From contig NZ_JACEHE010000010.1 of assembly GCF_013778455.1 (NCBI RefSeq), positions 202,359 through 266,358 of the forward strand: a stretch of DNA of 64,000 bases, read 5' to 3'. This DNA comes from Streptomyces himalayensis subsp. himalayensis. Lineage in GTDB: Bacteria; Actinomycetota; Actinomycetes; Streptomycetales; Streptomycetaceae. Shown one piece after another: positions 1 through 7,737 of this stretch. A program made the translations under genes and the position numbers. The notes beneath the pieces were generated by a model, which was given only the letters and a program-made list of their open reading frames with translations, was not told the DNA's origin and searched no databases. Numbering within the stretch: the stretch's first letter is position 1; each line of letters opens with the position of its first letter.

Positions 1-99
1 GAGGCGGCCCGCATCTTCGACAGCTTCCGCGTCCTCGCCGGCCACCCGGACCTCTTCGAACTGAAGCGGACACGCACGGGGAGCCTGAGCTTCGACTGA
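1..99 (+). CDS. 3' end of an unidentified gene (partial)
   Basis: The first 33 codons of the window read open in frame 1 and end in TGA at 97-99, giving a 32-residue C-terminus that finishes with GSLSFD. Codon use is typical of the window (G/C in nearly all third positions), so this looks like the end of a real gene entering from the left. It runs towards the sulfur cluster, which lies on the opposite strand, with 9 bases between the two stop codons. No motif allows a functional call. Confidence 0.6.
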   Translation, partial: EAARIFDSFRVLAGHPDLFELKRTRTGSLSFD

Positions 100-108
100 G
101 GCAGCGCG

Positions 109-846
109 TCAGGCGCCCAGCGCCGCAAGCGCCGGCACCCGTGCCTCGTCGTACCGCTCCAGCACCACCCGCGCCACCTCAGGCGCCGGGCCCAGCACTT
201 CAGCCAGTACGTCCGCCTCGGCCGCGCCCCGTGCGATGCGGTCCGGCAGGAAGCCGGGGGCGAGAACGTACGGGGCGACCGCGACGCGGGTGCAGCCGAG
301 GGCGCGCAGTTCCCGTACCGCGTCCTCCGTCCGCGGAAGGGATGCGGAGGCGAACGCAGGCCGCACGGCGCACCAACCGGTGTGCCGCCACTCCCGCGCG
401 ATTTCAGCGATCACTGCGATCGCCTCCGGGTCTGTGGATCCCGCCGAGGCCAGGACGACCCCGGTCGAGGACTTGTCGGCCGGAGTCAGCCCGGCCTCGT
501 ACAGCCGCCGTTCCAGCGCGGCGGTCAGCAGCGGGGAGGGGCCCAGCACCTCCGCCTGGTGGATCCGCAGCTGAGGCGGGGCCTCCCGGAGCACCGCCGG
601 GATGTCCGCCTTCGCGTGGAACGCGCGGGTCAGCAGCAGGGGGAGGGCGACGACATCGCGTACCCCTTCCGCCGCCAGGGACTCCAGCACACCCGTCACC
701 GAGGGGATGTTGAAGTCCAGGAAGCCGGTCTCCACGCGCATGCCTGGCCGCAGCGACCGCACACGGCGCCCGAGGGCGTGCACGGTCGCCGCGTGCCGCG
801 GGTCGCGGCTGCCGTGGGCGATGACGAGGAGGACCGGATCTCGCAT
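109..846 (-). CDS. CbiX-type sirohydrochlorin chelatase family protein
   Basis: This 245-aa protein belongs to the CbiX/SirB class II chelatase family, which inserts a metal into sirohydrochlorin; the iron product is siroheme. The N-terminal half carries the family signature AHGSRD with the metal-binding His at residue 11. The second half repeats the fold (ASAGSTDPEA near residue 133) but lacks the equivalent His, as in fused two-domain members. It is the last gene of the sulfur cluster, starting 6 bases after the stop of the permease, so it is probably translationally coupled. Sulfite reductase in the same cluster needs siroheme, which makes a sirohydrochlorin ferrochelatase role more likely than a cobalamin role. 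The metal itself cannot be read from sequence. Confidence 0.85.
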   Translation of the reverse strand: MRDPVLLVIAHGSRDPRHAATVHALGRRVRSLRPGMRVETGFLDFNIPSVTGVLESLAAEGVRDVVALPLLLTRAFHAKADIPAVLREAPPQLRIHQAEVLGPSPLLTAALERRLYEAGLTPADKSSTGVVLASAGSTDPEAIAVIAEIAREWRHTGWCAVRPAFASASLPRTEDAVRELRALGCTRVAVAPYVLAPGFLPDRIARGAAEADVLAEVLGPAPEVARVVLERYDEARVPALAALGA

Positions 847-852
847 GGGAGT

Positions 853-1803
853 TCAGCTCTTCACGAGGAGACCGCGGTTGCGCAGCACCCACCGCTCCAG
901 CGGGCTGAAGATGAGCAGGTCGATGGCGATACCGACGATCAGGATGAGGATGATGGCCAGGAAGACCATCGACATCGAGCTGGTGTTGCGGCCGTTCTCC
1001 AGGAGCTGGCCGAGGCCCACGCCCAGTTCGGGCGAGGACGCGATGATCTCAGCGGCCATCAGCGAGCGCCACGAGAAGGCCCAGCCCTGCTTCAGACCGG
1101 CCAGATAGCCGGGCAGCGCCGCGGGCATGACGATGTGCCAGGTGCCCTTCAGACCGGTCGCGCCGAGCGTGCGGCCCGCCCGCAGGAACAGCGGCGGCAC
1201 CTGGTCGACGCCGGAGACGAGGCCGTTGGCGATCGAGGGGACGGCGCCGAGCAGGATCACCGCGTACATCATCGAGTTGTTCAGGCCCAGCCAGATGACG
1301 GCCGGGGGCACCCACGCCACCGACGGCAGGGACTGCAGGCCGGACAGGATCGGGCCGATCGCCGCGCGCACGAACTTCACCCGGGCCACGATCAGACCGA
1401 GCGGCGTGCCGATCGCCAGCGCCATCAGGAAGCCGAGCAGGCCTCGGGAGACGCTGGTCCAGATGTAGTCGAGGAGTGTGCCCTGCAGCCAGGCGTCGGT
1501 CACCTCGCCCCACACCGCGGACGGCGAGGGCAGCTTGCTCGGGTCGTCGACGATCTTGAACGACACCAGCGCCTGCCACACCACCACGACAAGCGCCACG
1601 GCCACAACGGGCGGCAGCACCTTCCGGACGAGTGTTTCCCGCAGCGGAGTACGGCTCGACTGGACCGTCTCCAGCGCGTCGAGACCAGCCTCGAGACCGG
1701 CCAGGTCGTGGTGGTCCCGGCCGTTCCTCCCGGCCTCCCTGGCCTGCTTCTCGGCCTCGTCGACCGGTTCGGCCTTGTCGACGGACGTCTCAGTGCTGGC
1801 CAT
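853..1803 (-). CDS. ABC transporter permease, sulfonate/taurine type (SsuC/TauC-like)
   Basis: This 316-aa integral membrane permease has about six hydrophobic segments and an EAA-type cytoplasmic loop in the second half (around GTWHIVMPAALPGYLAG) that docks on the ATPase. An upstream in-frame extension to 1947 exists. The ATG at 1803 is preferred because GGGGAG lies just before it and the extension reads like shadow sequence overlapping the ATPase gene. The start overlaps the ATPase stop by 14 bases, indicating coupling. It should form an importer with the adjacent ATPase and lipoprotein for organosulfonates or related sulfur compounds; the exact substrate is inferred from the neighbouring cys genes. 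Confidence 0.88.
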   Translation of the reverse strand: MASTETSVDKAEPVDEAEKQAREAGRNGRDHHDLAGLEAGLDALETVQSSRTPLRETLVRKVLPPVVAVALVVVVWQALVSFKIVDDPSKLPSPSAVWGEVTDAWLQGTLLDYIWTSVSRGLLGFLMALAIGTPLGLIVARVKFVRAAIGPILSGLQSLPSVAWVPPAVIWLGLNNSMMYAVILLGAVPSIANGLVSGVDQVPPLFLRAGRTLGATGLKGTWHIVMPAALPGYLAGLKQGWAFSWRSLMAAEIIASSPELGVGLGQLLENGRNTSSMSMVFLAIILILIVGIAIDLLIFSPLERWVLRNRGLLVKS

Positions 1804-2581
1804 GACGGCGGATCTCCCCACGCAGTTCTTCGGTGATCTCGACGGACAGCTCCGCCACGGCGGCGTCCTCGATGCGGCGCGGCTGCGGAATGTCGACGCG
1901 CCACTCGCGGGCCACCCGCCCGGGCCGCGACGACAGCAGTACGACACGCTGCGCGAGCCGCACCGCCTCGCGCACGTTGTGCGTCACGAACAGCACCGAC
2001 ACGTTCGTCTCGCGCCAGATACGCGTCAGTTCGTCGTGCAGCACGTCGCGGGTGATGGCGTCGAGCGCGGCGAACGGCTCGTCCATCAGCAGCAGCTTGC
2101 TGTCCTGGCCCAGCGCGCGGGCCAGCGCGACGCGCTGTCGCATACCGCCCGACAGCTCGTGGACGCGCTTGCCGTACGCGCCCTTCAGCCGTACGAGCTC
2201 AAGCAGCTCCTCGGCCCGCTCGCGGCGCTCGGACTTCGGAATCCCACGCAGCTTCAGGGCGAGTTCGATGTTCTTGCCCGCGGTCAGCCACGGGAACAGG
2301 GCGTGCTCCTGGAACATCAGCGCCGGACGGCCGTCCGTGCTGATGCTGCCCGCCGTCGGCCTGTCGAGACCGGCGACGAGGTTGAGCAGCGTCGACTTGC
2401 CGCACCCGGAGGCTCCCAGGAGGGTGACGAACTCGCCGGGCGCGACATCGAGTGTGATGTCGTCCAGGACGAGCTGCTGCCCGGTCGGGCCTGCGAAGGA
2501 CTTCGAGACGTGCTCGATCCGGGCGGCGTGGTCCACCGCTGCGGTGTCGCTGTCGGCGGCCTTGGCGAGGGTGGTGGCCAT
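1790..2581 (-). CDS. ABC transporter ATP-binding protein, sulfonate/taurine type (SsuB/TauB-like)
   Basis: This 263-aa nucleotide-binding subunit has Walker A GASGCGKST at residues 56-64, the Q-loop glutamine at about 91, signature LSGGM at about 143 and Walker B LLLMDEP at about 163. The EHALFPWL segment after the Q-loop is typical of the nitrate/sulfonate/taurine subfamily. The ATG at 2581 is chosen over 2605 because AGGAGGTGA sits 6 bases upstream of it. It powers the permease that follows and would be driven by the lipoprotein 44 bases upstream. Confidence 0.92.
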   Translation of the reverse strand: MATTLAKAADSDTAAVDHAARIEHVSKSFAGPTGQQLVLDDITLDVAPGEFVTLLGASGCGKSTLLNLVAGLDRPTAGSISTDGRPALMFQEHALFPWLTAGKNIELALKLRGIPKSERRERAEELLELVRLKGAYGKRVHELSGGMRQRVALARALGQDSKLLLMDEPFAALDAITRDVLHDELTRIWRETNVSVLFVTHNVREAVRLAQRVVLLSSRPGRVAREWRVDIPQPRRIEDAAVAELSVEITEELRGEIRRHGQH

Positions 2582-2625
2582 GGTCGTCACCTCCTGGGAA
2601 CTCAACGGTTTACGGGGCTACGGCT

Positions 2626-3738
2626 TTACTCGGCGCCGAGACCGGCGTCGTCGACCTCGGACTCACCCGCGGCCTTCAGCACCTTGTTCAGCAGCGTCAG
2701 GTCGTAGATGCCGTTCAGGTTCGGCTTCTCCAGCAGACCGGCCTTGACCGCGTGCTCCGCCTCGGTGTTGAGGGTGGAGGCCAGCGGGTCGTTGGTGATC
2801 TGGATGGACTTCCACGCCGGGTCGAGCACGTCGGCCGGCAGCTCCTTGCCGGAGTCCACCTTGAGCTGGGCGTTCGCCGCCGCCTTCGCCTCGTCGGGGT
2901 TGGCGTTGATCCACTTGTTGGTCTCGACGGAGGCCTTCAGCACGGCCTCGACGGCCTTCGGGTGCTCCTTGAGGAACTTCTGCGACACGATGATGTTCGT
3001 GATCACGAACTTCTTGTCGGGCCACAGGTCGGCCTCGTCGAGCAGCACCTTGGCGCCCTCGGCGACCAGCTTGGACGCGGTCGGCTCCGGCACCCAGGCG
3101 CCGTCGATGGAACCCGACTTGTAGGCGTCCGGCGTGACCTTGTTGTCGGTGCGGATCACCGACACGTCGCCCTCGCCGCTCTCCGCGTCGACCTTCCAGC
3201 CCTGGTCGGCGATCCAGTTGAGGAACGCCACGTCCTGGGTGTTGCCGAGCTGCGGCGTTGCGATCTTCTTGCCCTTGACGTCCTTCAGGGACTTGATCTT
3301 CTTCGGGTTGACCACGAGCTTCACACCGCCGGACGCCGAACCGCCGATGATGCGCAGGCTCTTGCCGTTGGACTTGGTGTAGCCGTTGATCGCGGGGGAG
3401 GGGCCGATCCAGCCGATGTCGATGGACCCGGCGTTGAGTGCCTCGATCTCCGAGGGGCCCGCGTTGAAGACGGAGTACTTGGCCTCCGTACCGCCGAGCT
3501 CCTTCTGGAAGAAGCCCTTCTGGTTGCCGACCAGGGCGGTGGCGTGGGTCAGGTTGCCGAAGTAGCCGATCTTCACGGCGTCGAGGCCGTCGATCTTCTT
3601 GGCGTCAGCGGCGACGTTCGCCTTCGAGCTGTCGTCCTTCGCGTCGGAGCCGTAACCGCAGGCGGCAAGGGCGAGAAGGGGCAGGGTCGCTATGACGGCG
3701 AGGCCGCGGCGTACGGCGGTGGAGCGGTTGGCAGGCAC
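2626..3738 (-). CDS. ABC transporter substrate-binding lipoprotein, sulfonate/taurine type (SsuA/TauA-like)
   Basis: This 370-aa secreted lipoprotein has a positively charged start, a hydrophobic core and the lipobox LAAC near residue 25, followed by an Asp/Ser/Lys-rich linker. The body matches the NMT1/SsuA periplasmic-binding fold: KIGYFGNLTHATALV at the start of the mature domain, then GSIDIGWIGPSPAIN. The GTG at 3738 is preferred to the ATG at 3771 because GAGGAAAG lies 7 bases upstream and it gives a standard-length signal peptide. It is the receptor for the importer encoded downstream. Aliphatic sulfonate, taurine or sulfate ester substrates are all possible. Confidence 0.9.
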   Translation of the reverse strand: MPANRSTAVRRGLAVIATLPLLALAACGYGSDAKDDSSKANVAADAKKIDGLDAVKIGYFGNLTHATALVGNQKGFFQKELGGTEAKYSVFNAGPSEIEALNAGSIDIGWIGPSPAINGYTKSNGKSLRIIGGSASGGVKLVVNPKKIKSLKDVKGKKIATPQLGNTQDVAFLNWIADQGWKVDAESGEGDVSVIRTDNKVTPDAYKSGSIDGAWVPEPTASKLVAEGAKVLLDEADLWPDKKFVITNIIVSQKFLKEHPKAVEAVLKASVETNKWINANPDEAKAAANAQLKVDSGKELPADVLDPAWKSIQITNDPLASTLNTEAEHAVKAGLLEKPNLNGIYDLTLLNKVLKAAGESEVDDAGLGAE

Positions 3739-3857
3739 GGGAGGCTTTCCTCTCGTTGGCCCGGCGGTCACGGACTCTCAGGTCGTGGCCGGGAGGTCGG
3801 CAGGTCTTCGTCTGTGCAGGGAGTGGGGGGTGCGGGCGCGCAGGCAGTGCGCGTACG

Positions 3858-3962
3858 TCATCGCGCACATCGCGCCACTCCGCCCTGCCCGCTGCCGAGG
3901 GCGCCGCTGCCGACGCGGCCGCCCTCCTTCGCGAACGTCGAGAAGACGTCGGTGATGGTCAT
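3858..3962 (-). CDS. possible 34-aa ORF between cysN and the transporter
   Basis: An ATG 2 bases after the cysN stop opens a 34-codon frame (MTITDVFSTFAKEGG...) ending in TGA at 3858-3860. A second short frame, 3778-3870 (30 aa, starting MCAMTYAHC), overlaps it. There is no strong ribosome-binding site beyond GGGAC inside the end of cysN. Its position in a tightly packed operon and its immediate start after cysN make translation possible by re-initiation. The peptide resembles no family I know, so the 226-base gap may simply be a leader for the transporter genes. Confidence 0.25.
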   Translation of the reverse strand: MTITDVFSTFAKEGGRVGSGALGSGQGGVARCAR

Positions 3963-3964
3963 GT

Positions 3965-5299
3965 CTAGAAGTCCCACCCGTCGTCGTCGGCCTCGTCCTT
4001 GACCGGGTCCGGAGAGGCGAAGGACTCGCCGACCATGCCCGCGGTGAGCGTGGTGCCGTCGGCCGGGTCGATCAGGATGAACGAGCCGGTGCGGCGGGAG
4101 TCGGCGTACGAGTCGAGGGGCAGCGGCTCGGCGGTGCGGATCGTGACGCGGCCGATGTCGTTCGCGACGAGCTGTCCCGGGTGCGGGTGCAGGGACAGGT
4201 CGTCGAGGGTCAGCCGGGACGGGATGTCCTTGACGATCGCCTTGACGGTGCGGGTGCCGTGCTTGAGCAGCACACGGTGGCCGACGGTGAGCGGCTGGTC
4301 GGCGACGTGGCAGACGGTCGCGTCGACGTCCTGCGTGGTCGCGGGCGCGTCCTTGCTCGGCACGATCAGGTCGCCGCGCGAGATGTCGATGTCGTCCTCC
4401 AGCAGGAGGGTCACCGACTGGGTGGTCCAGGCGACGTCGACCGGCTTGCCCAGCAGGTCGATGCCGGAGATCCGCGAGGTGCGGCCGGACGGCAGCACGG
4501 TGACCGCTTCGCCGACGTGGAACGAACCGGCGGCGATCTGGCCCGCGTAGCCCCGGTAGTCCGGGTGCTCGGCGGTCTGCGGCCGGATCACGTACTGGAC
4601 GGGCAGCCGGGCGTGGCAGTGGCTCAGGTCGTGGCTGACCGGGACCGTCTCCAGGTGCTCCAGGAAGGTCGGCCCGCCGTACCAGTCCATGTTCGCGGAG
4701 GGGTCCACCACGTTGTCGCCGGCCAGCGCCGAGATCGGGATCGCGGTGATCTCCGGGACGCCCAGCTCGAGCGCGTACGCCGTGAACTCCTGGGCGATCG
4801 CGGCGAACACGGACTCCTGGTAGTCGACCAGGTCCATCTTGTTGACGGCGAGCACCACGTGCGGGACGCGCAGCAGCGCCGCGATCGCGGCGTGGCGGCG
4901 GGTCTGCTCGACGACGCCGTTGCGGGCGTCGACGAGGATCACCGTCAGCTCGGCGGTGGAGGCACCCGTCACCATGTTGCGGGTGTACTGCACGTGGCCG
5001 GGCGTGTCGGCGAGGATGAACCGGCGCCGGGGCGTGGCGAAGTAGCGGTAGGCGACATCGATGGTGATGCCCTGCTCGCGCTCGGCCCGCAGGCCGTCCG
5101 TCAGCAGCGCGAGGTCCGGGGCCTCCTGACCGCGGCTGACCGAGGCGCGCTCCACGGCCTCCAGCTGGTCCGTGAGGATCGACTTGGAGTCGTGCAGCAG
5201 CCGGCCGACGAGCGTGGACTTGCCGTCGTCGACGGAACCCGCGGTGGCGAACCGCAGCAGGGTGGTGGCCGAGAGTTCCTCGGGCGTGGTCGTGCTCAT
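3965..5299 (-). CDS. cysN: sulfate adenylyltransferase subunit 1 (GTPase)
   Basis: This 444-aa EF-Tu-like GTPase drives ATP sulfurylase, coupling GTP hydrolysis to formation of adenosine 5'-phosphosulfate from sulfate and ATP. The G1 loop GSVDDGKST is at residues 21-29, the G3 motif DTPGH at 98-102 and the G4 motif NKMD at 153-156. The following beta-barrel domains have the usual CysN length, with no fused CysC kinase. The ATG lies 2 bases after the cysD stop, so the two subunits are made together. Confidence 0.96.
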   Translation of the reverse strand: MSTTTPEELSATTLLRFATAGSVDDGKSTLVGRLLHDSKSILTDQLEAVERASVSRGQEAPDLALLTDGLRAEREQGITIDVAYRYFATPRRRFILADTPGHVQYTRNMVTGASTAELTVILVDARNGVVEQTRRHAAIAALLRVPHVVLAVNKMDLVDYQESVFAAIAQEFTAYALELGVPEITAIPISALAGDNVVDPSANMDWYGGPTFLEHLETVPVSHDLSHCHARLPVQYVIRPQTAEHPDYRGYAGQIAAGSFHVGEAVTVLPSGRTSRISGIDLLGKPVDVAWTTQSVTLLLEDDIDISRGDLIVPSKDAPATTQDVDATVCHVADQPLTVGHRVLLKHGTRTVKAIVKDIPSRLTLDDLSLHPHPGQLVANDIGRVTIRTAEPLPLDSYADSRRTGSFILIDPADGTTLTAGMVGESFASPDPVKDEADDDGWDF

Positions 5300-5301
5300 G
5301 C

Positions 5302-6252
5302 TTAGAAGTACCCCTCGCGCTTACGGTCTTCCATCGCGGCCTCGGAGAGCTTGTCGTCGGCGCGGGTGGCGCCGCGCTCGGTGAGCCGGGACGCGGCGAT
5401 CTCGGTGATGACCTGATCCAGGGTCACCGCGTCCGAGTCGACGGCACCCGTGCAGGACATGTCGCCGACGGTCCGGTAGCGGATGAGCCGCTTCTCGACG
5501 GTCTCGCCGTCCTTCGGCCCGCCCCACTCACCGGCGGTCAGCCACATGCCGCCCCGCTGGAAGACCTCGCGCTCGTGGGCGAAGTAGATCTCGGGCAGCT
5601 CGATGCCCTCGCGGGCGATGTACTGCCACACGTCCAGCTCGGTCCAGTTGGACAGCGGGAACACGCGCACGTGCTCGCCCGGCGCGTGCCGGCCGTTGTA
5701 CAGGTTCCACAGCTCCGGCCGCTGACGACGCGGGTCCCACTGCGAGAACTCGTCCCGCAGGGAGAACACGCGCTCCTTGGCGCGGGCCTTCTCCTCGTCG
5801 CGCCGCCCGCCGCCGAAGACCGCGTCGAACTTCTCGCTCTGGATCTTCTCGGTCAGCGGCACGGTCTGCAGCGGGTTGCGGGTCCCGTCGGGGCGTTCGC
5901 GCAGCACACCCCGGTCGATGTAGTCCTGCACGGACGCGACATGGAGCCGCAGATTGTGCTTCTCGGCCGTACGGTCGCGGTACTCGATGACCTCGGGGAA
6001 GTTGTGTCCCGTGTCCACATGCAGCAGCGAGAACGGGATCGCCGCGGGAGCGAACGCCTTCAGCGCCAGGTGCAGCATGACGATGGAGTCCTTGCCGCCG
6101 GAGAACAGGATCACCGGCCGCTCGAACTCACCCGCCACCTCACGGAAGATGTGCACCGCCTCGGACTCCAGAGCGTCCAGGTGCGACAGGGCGTACGGAC
6201 CGGCGCCCTCGGAGTTGTCGGCTGCCTCGTGGACAGTGGCCGCGGTCGTCAT
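5302..6252 (-). CDS. cysD: sulfate adenylyltransferase subunit 2
   Basis: This 316-aa catalytic subunit of ATP sulfurylase makes APS from sulfate and ATP. The PP-loop SGGKDS at residues 51-56 binds ATP pyrophosphate, and the C-terminal part contains the FGGGRRDEEKAR and CTGAV motifs seen in CysD. An in-frame extension to 6438 lacks coding character. The ATG at 6252 has AAGGGGT upstream and overlaps the cysC stop in an ATGA arrangement, which fixes the start. It pairs with CysN directly downstream. Confidence 0.96.
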   Translation of the reverse strand: MTTAATVHEAADNSEGAGPYALSHLDALESEAVHIFREVAGEFERPVILFSGGKDSIVMLHLALKAFAPAAIPFSLLHVDTGHNFPEVIEYRDRTAEKHNLRLHVASVQDYIDRGVLRERPDGTRNPLQTVPLTEKIQSEKFDAVFGGGRRDEEKARAKERVFSLRDEFSQWDPRRQRPELWNLYNGRHAPGEHVRVFPLSNWTELDVWQYIAREGIELPEIYFAHEREVFQRGGMWLTAGEWGGPKDGETVEKRLIRYRTVGDMSCTGAVDSDAVTLDQVITEIAASRLTERGATRADDKLSEAAMEDRKREGYF

Positions 6253-6782
6253 GCGAGACCCCTTTCGGTGAGCAGCGCGTACAGCGCGGCAGCGGACTCC
6301 TGCACGGTCTGGGTGTGCGACTCGATGCGCAGATCGGGCGTCTCGGGCTCCTCGTACGGGTCGTCGACCCCGGTGAGCCCCGAGATCTCGCCGGCCGCCT
6401 GCTTGGCGTACAGCCCCTTCACATCGCGCACGGAGCACACCTCGACGGGCGTGGCGACGTGCACCTCGACGTACGCCGTGCCCTCGGTCTCGTGGCGCTT
6501 GCGCACCGCGTCACGGCTGTCCGCGTAGGGGGCGATCACCGGGACCAGGGCCTTCACGCCGTTCGACGCGAGCAGTTCGGCGACGAAGCCGATGCGCTGC
6601 ACGTTGGTGTGCCGGTCCTCGCGGCTGAAGCCGAGGCCCGCCGAGAGGAACTCGCGGATCTCGTCACCGTCCAGGACCTCCACGCGGTGGCCCTCGTCGC
6701 GCAGCCGGCCCGCCAGCTCGTGCGCGATGGTGGTCTTGCCGGCGCTCGGCAGACCCGTGAGCCAGATGGTGGCCCCAGTCAC
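6249..6782 (-). CDS. cysC: adenylylsulfate kinase
   Basis: This 177-aa kinase phosphorylates APS to PAPS. The P-loop GLPSAGKT lies at residues 10-17, and the family motifs FLSAGLGFSREDR and ADSRDAVRK follow. Two starts are possible. The GTG at 6782 has AGGAGAAG 4 bases upstream and gives the usual CysC N-terminus. The ATG at 6851 overlaps the cysH stop but has no Shine-Dalgarno sequence and adds 23 Thr/Glu/His-rich residues. I prefer the GTG. It is odd that the operon also encodes a [4Fe-4S]-type CysH, which could use APS directly; the PAPS made here may instead serve sulfotransferases. Confidence 0.92.
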   Translation of the reverse strand: MTGATIWLTGLPSAGKTTIAHELAGRLRDEGHRVEVLDGDEIREFLSAGLGFSREDRHTNVQRIGFVAELLASNGVKALVPVIAPYADSRDAVRKRHETEGTAYVEVHVATPVEVCSVRDVKGLYAKQAAGEISGLTGVDDPYEEPETPDLRIESHTQTVQESAAALYALLTERGLA

Positions 6783-6847
6783 GTGCTTCTCCTGCCCCTG
6801 GTCGTTCGTCTCGTACGTCTCGTCGTTCGTCTGGTGCGCTGCGCTCG

Positions 6848-7561
6848 TCATTCGTGCAGCCCGCACTCGGTCTTGGCGCGGCCCGCCCAGCGGCCGGCGC
6901 GCGCGTCCTCGCCCTCCAGTACCCGACGGGTGCAGGGCGCGCAGCCGACCGACGCGTAACCGTCCATCAGCAGCGGGTTGGTGAGGACGCCGTGCTCGGT
7001 GACGTACGCGTCCACGTCGTCCTGCGTCCAGCGGGCGATCGGCGAGATCTTGACCTTCTGCCGCTTCTCGTCCCAGCCGACGACAGGGGTGTTCGCCCGG
7101 GTCGGCGACTCGTCGCGGCGCAGGCCCGTCGCCCACGCGTCGTACTTGGTCAGCCCCTCCTCCAGGGGCTTGACCTTGCGCAGCGCGCAGCACAGGTCGG
7201 GGTTGCGGTCGTGCAGCTTCGGGCCGTACTCGGCGTCCTGCTCGGCCACCGTCTGGCGCGGGGTGAGGGTGATGACGTTGACGTCCATCACGGCCTCGAC
7301 GGCGTCCCGCGTGCCGATGGTCTCCGGGAAGTGGTAGCCGGTGTCGAGGAATACGACGTCGACGCCGGGCATCGCGCGCGAGGCGAGGTGGGCGACCACC
7401 GCGTCCTCCATCGAGGAGGTCACGCAGAAGCGCTTGCCGAAGGTCTCGGCGGCCCACTGGAGGATCTCGAGCGCGGAGGCGTCCTCGAGGTCGCGCCCGG
7501 CCTGCTCGGCGAGTGCCTTGAGGTCCTCGGTCTTCTGCTCGTCTGCCTGAATCGTCGTCAT
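6848..7561 (-). CDS. cysH: phosphoadenylyl/adenylyl-sulfate reductase, iron-sulfur type
   Basis: This 237-aa reductase converts APS (or PAPS) to sulfite using thioredoxin-type electrons. Paired cysteines at 124-125 and 207/210 (CC and CAPC) are the ligands of the [4Fe-4S] cluster characteristic of APS reductases. The C-terminal ECGLHE carries the catalytic cysteine at 233. The ATG at 7561 overlaps the stop of the upstream zinc-ribbon gene (ATGA), ruling out the longer frame to 7657. The cluster cysteines suggest APS as the substrate although the operon has an APS kinase. Confidence 0.94.
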   Translation of the reverse strand: MTTIQADEQKTEDLKALAEQAGRDLEDASALEILQWAAETFGKRFCVTSSMEDAVVAHLASRAMPGVDVVFLDTGYHFPETIGTRDAVEAVMDVNVITLTPRQTVAEQDAEYGPKLHDRNPDLCCALRKVKPLEEGLTKYDAWATGLRRDESPTRANTPVVGWDEKRQKVKISPIARWTQDDVDAYVTEHGVLTNPLLMDGYASVGCAPCTRRVLEGEDARAGRWAGRAKTECGLHE

Positions 7562-7737
7562 ATCGCGTCCCCTCCACCGTCGGTGCGCTGAAGACCCCGG
7601 GCCAGCAGCCCGAGGAACTTCAACTGGAAGGCTCGATTGCATGCCGCGCATTCCCACGCGCCGTGACCCTGCTCGCTTGGACGCAGGTCCTCGTCACCGC
7701 AGTAGGGGCAGTAGAAGGGAGCCGCGCGCTCGCTCAT
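7558..7737 (-). CDS. 59-aa zinc-ribbon protein of the sulfite reductase operon
   Basis: This short gene encodes 59 residues with two CxxC pairs (C10/C13 and C30/C33), separated as in a one-zinc ribbon, and a hydrophobic FLGLLARGL segment after the second pair. Its ATG overlaps the stop of the sulfite reductase gene and its stop overlaps the cysH start, so it is locked into the operon by ATGA junctions on both sides. Third-position GC and spacing fit a real gene. I cannot name its function. A rubredoxin-like electron carrier is conceivable, but such carriers hold iron and this looks more like a structural zinc ribbon, perhaps an assembly or coupling factor for SirA or CysH. Confidence 0.88.
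   Translation of the reverse strand: MSERAAPFYCPYCGDEDLRPSEQGHGAWECAACNRAFQLKFLGLLARGLQRTDGGGDAI

Noticed and set aside
382..1836. Long plus-strand frame (484 aa) opposite the transporter genes
   Set aside because: Antisense shadow of the high-GC coding strand; rich in Arg, Gly, His and Asp with no domain.
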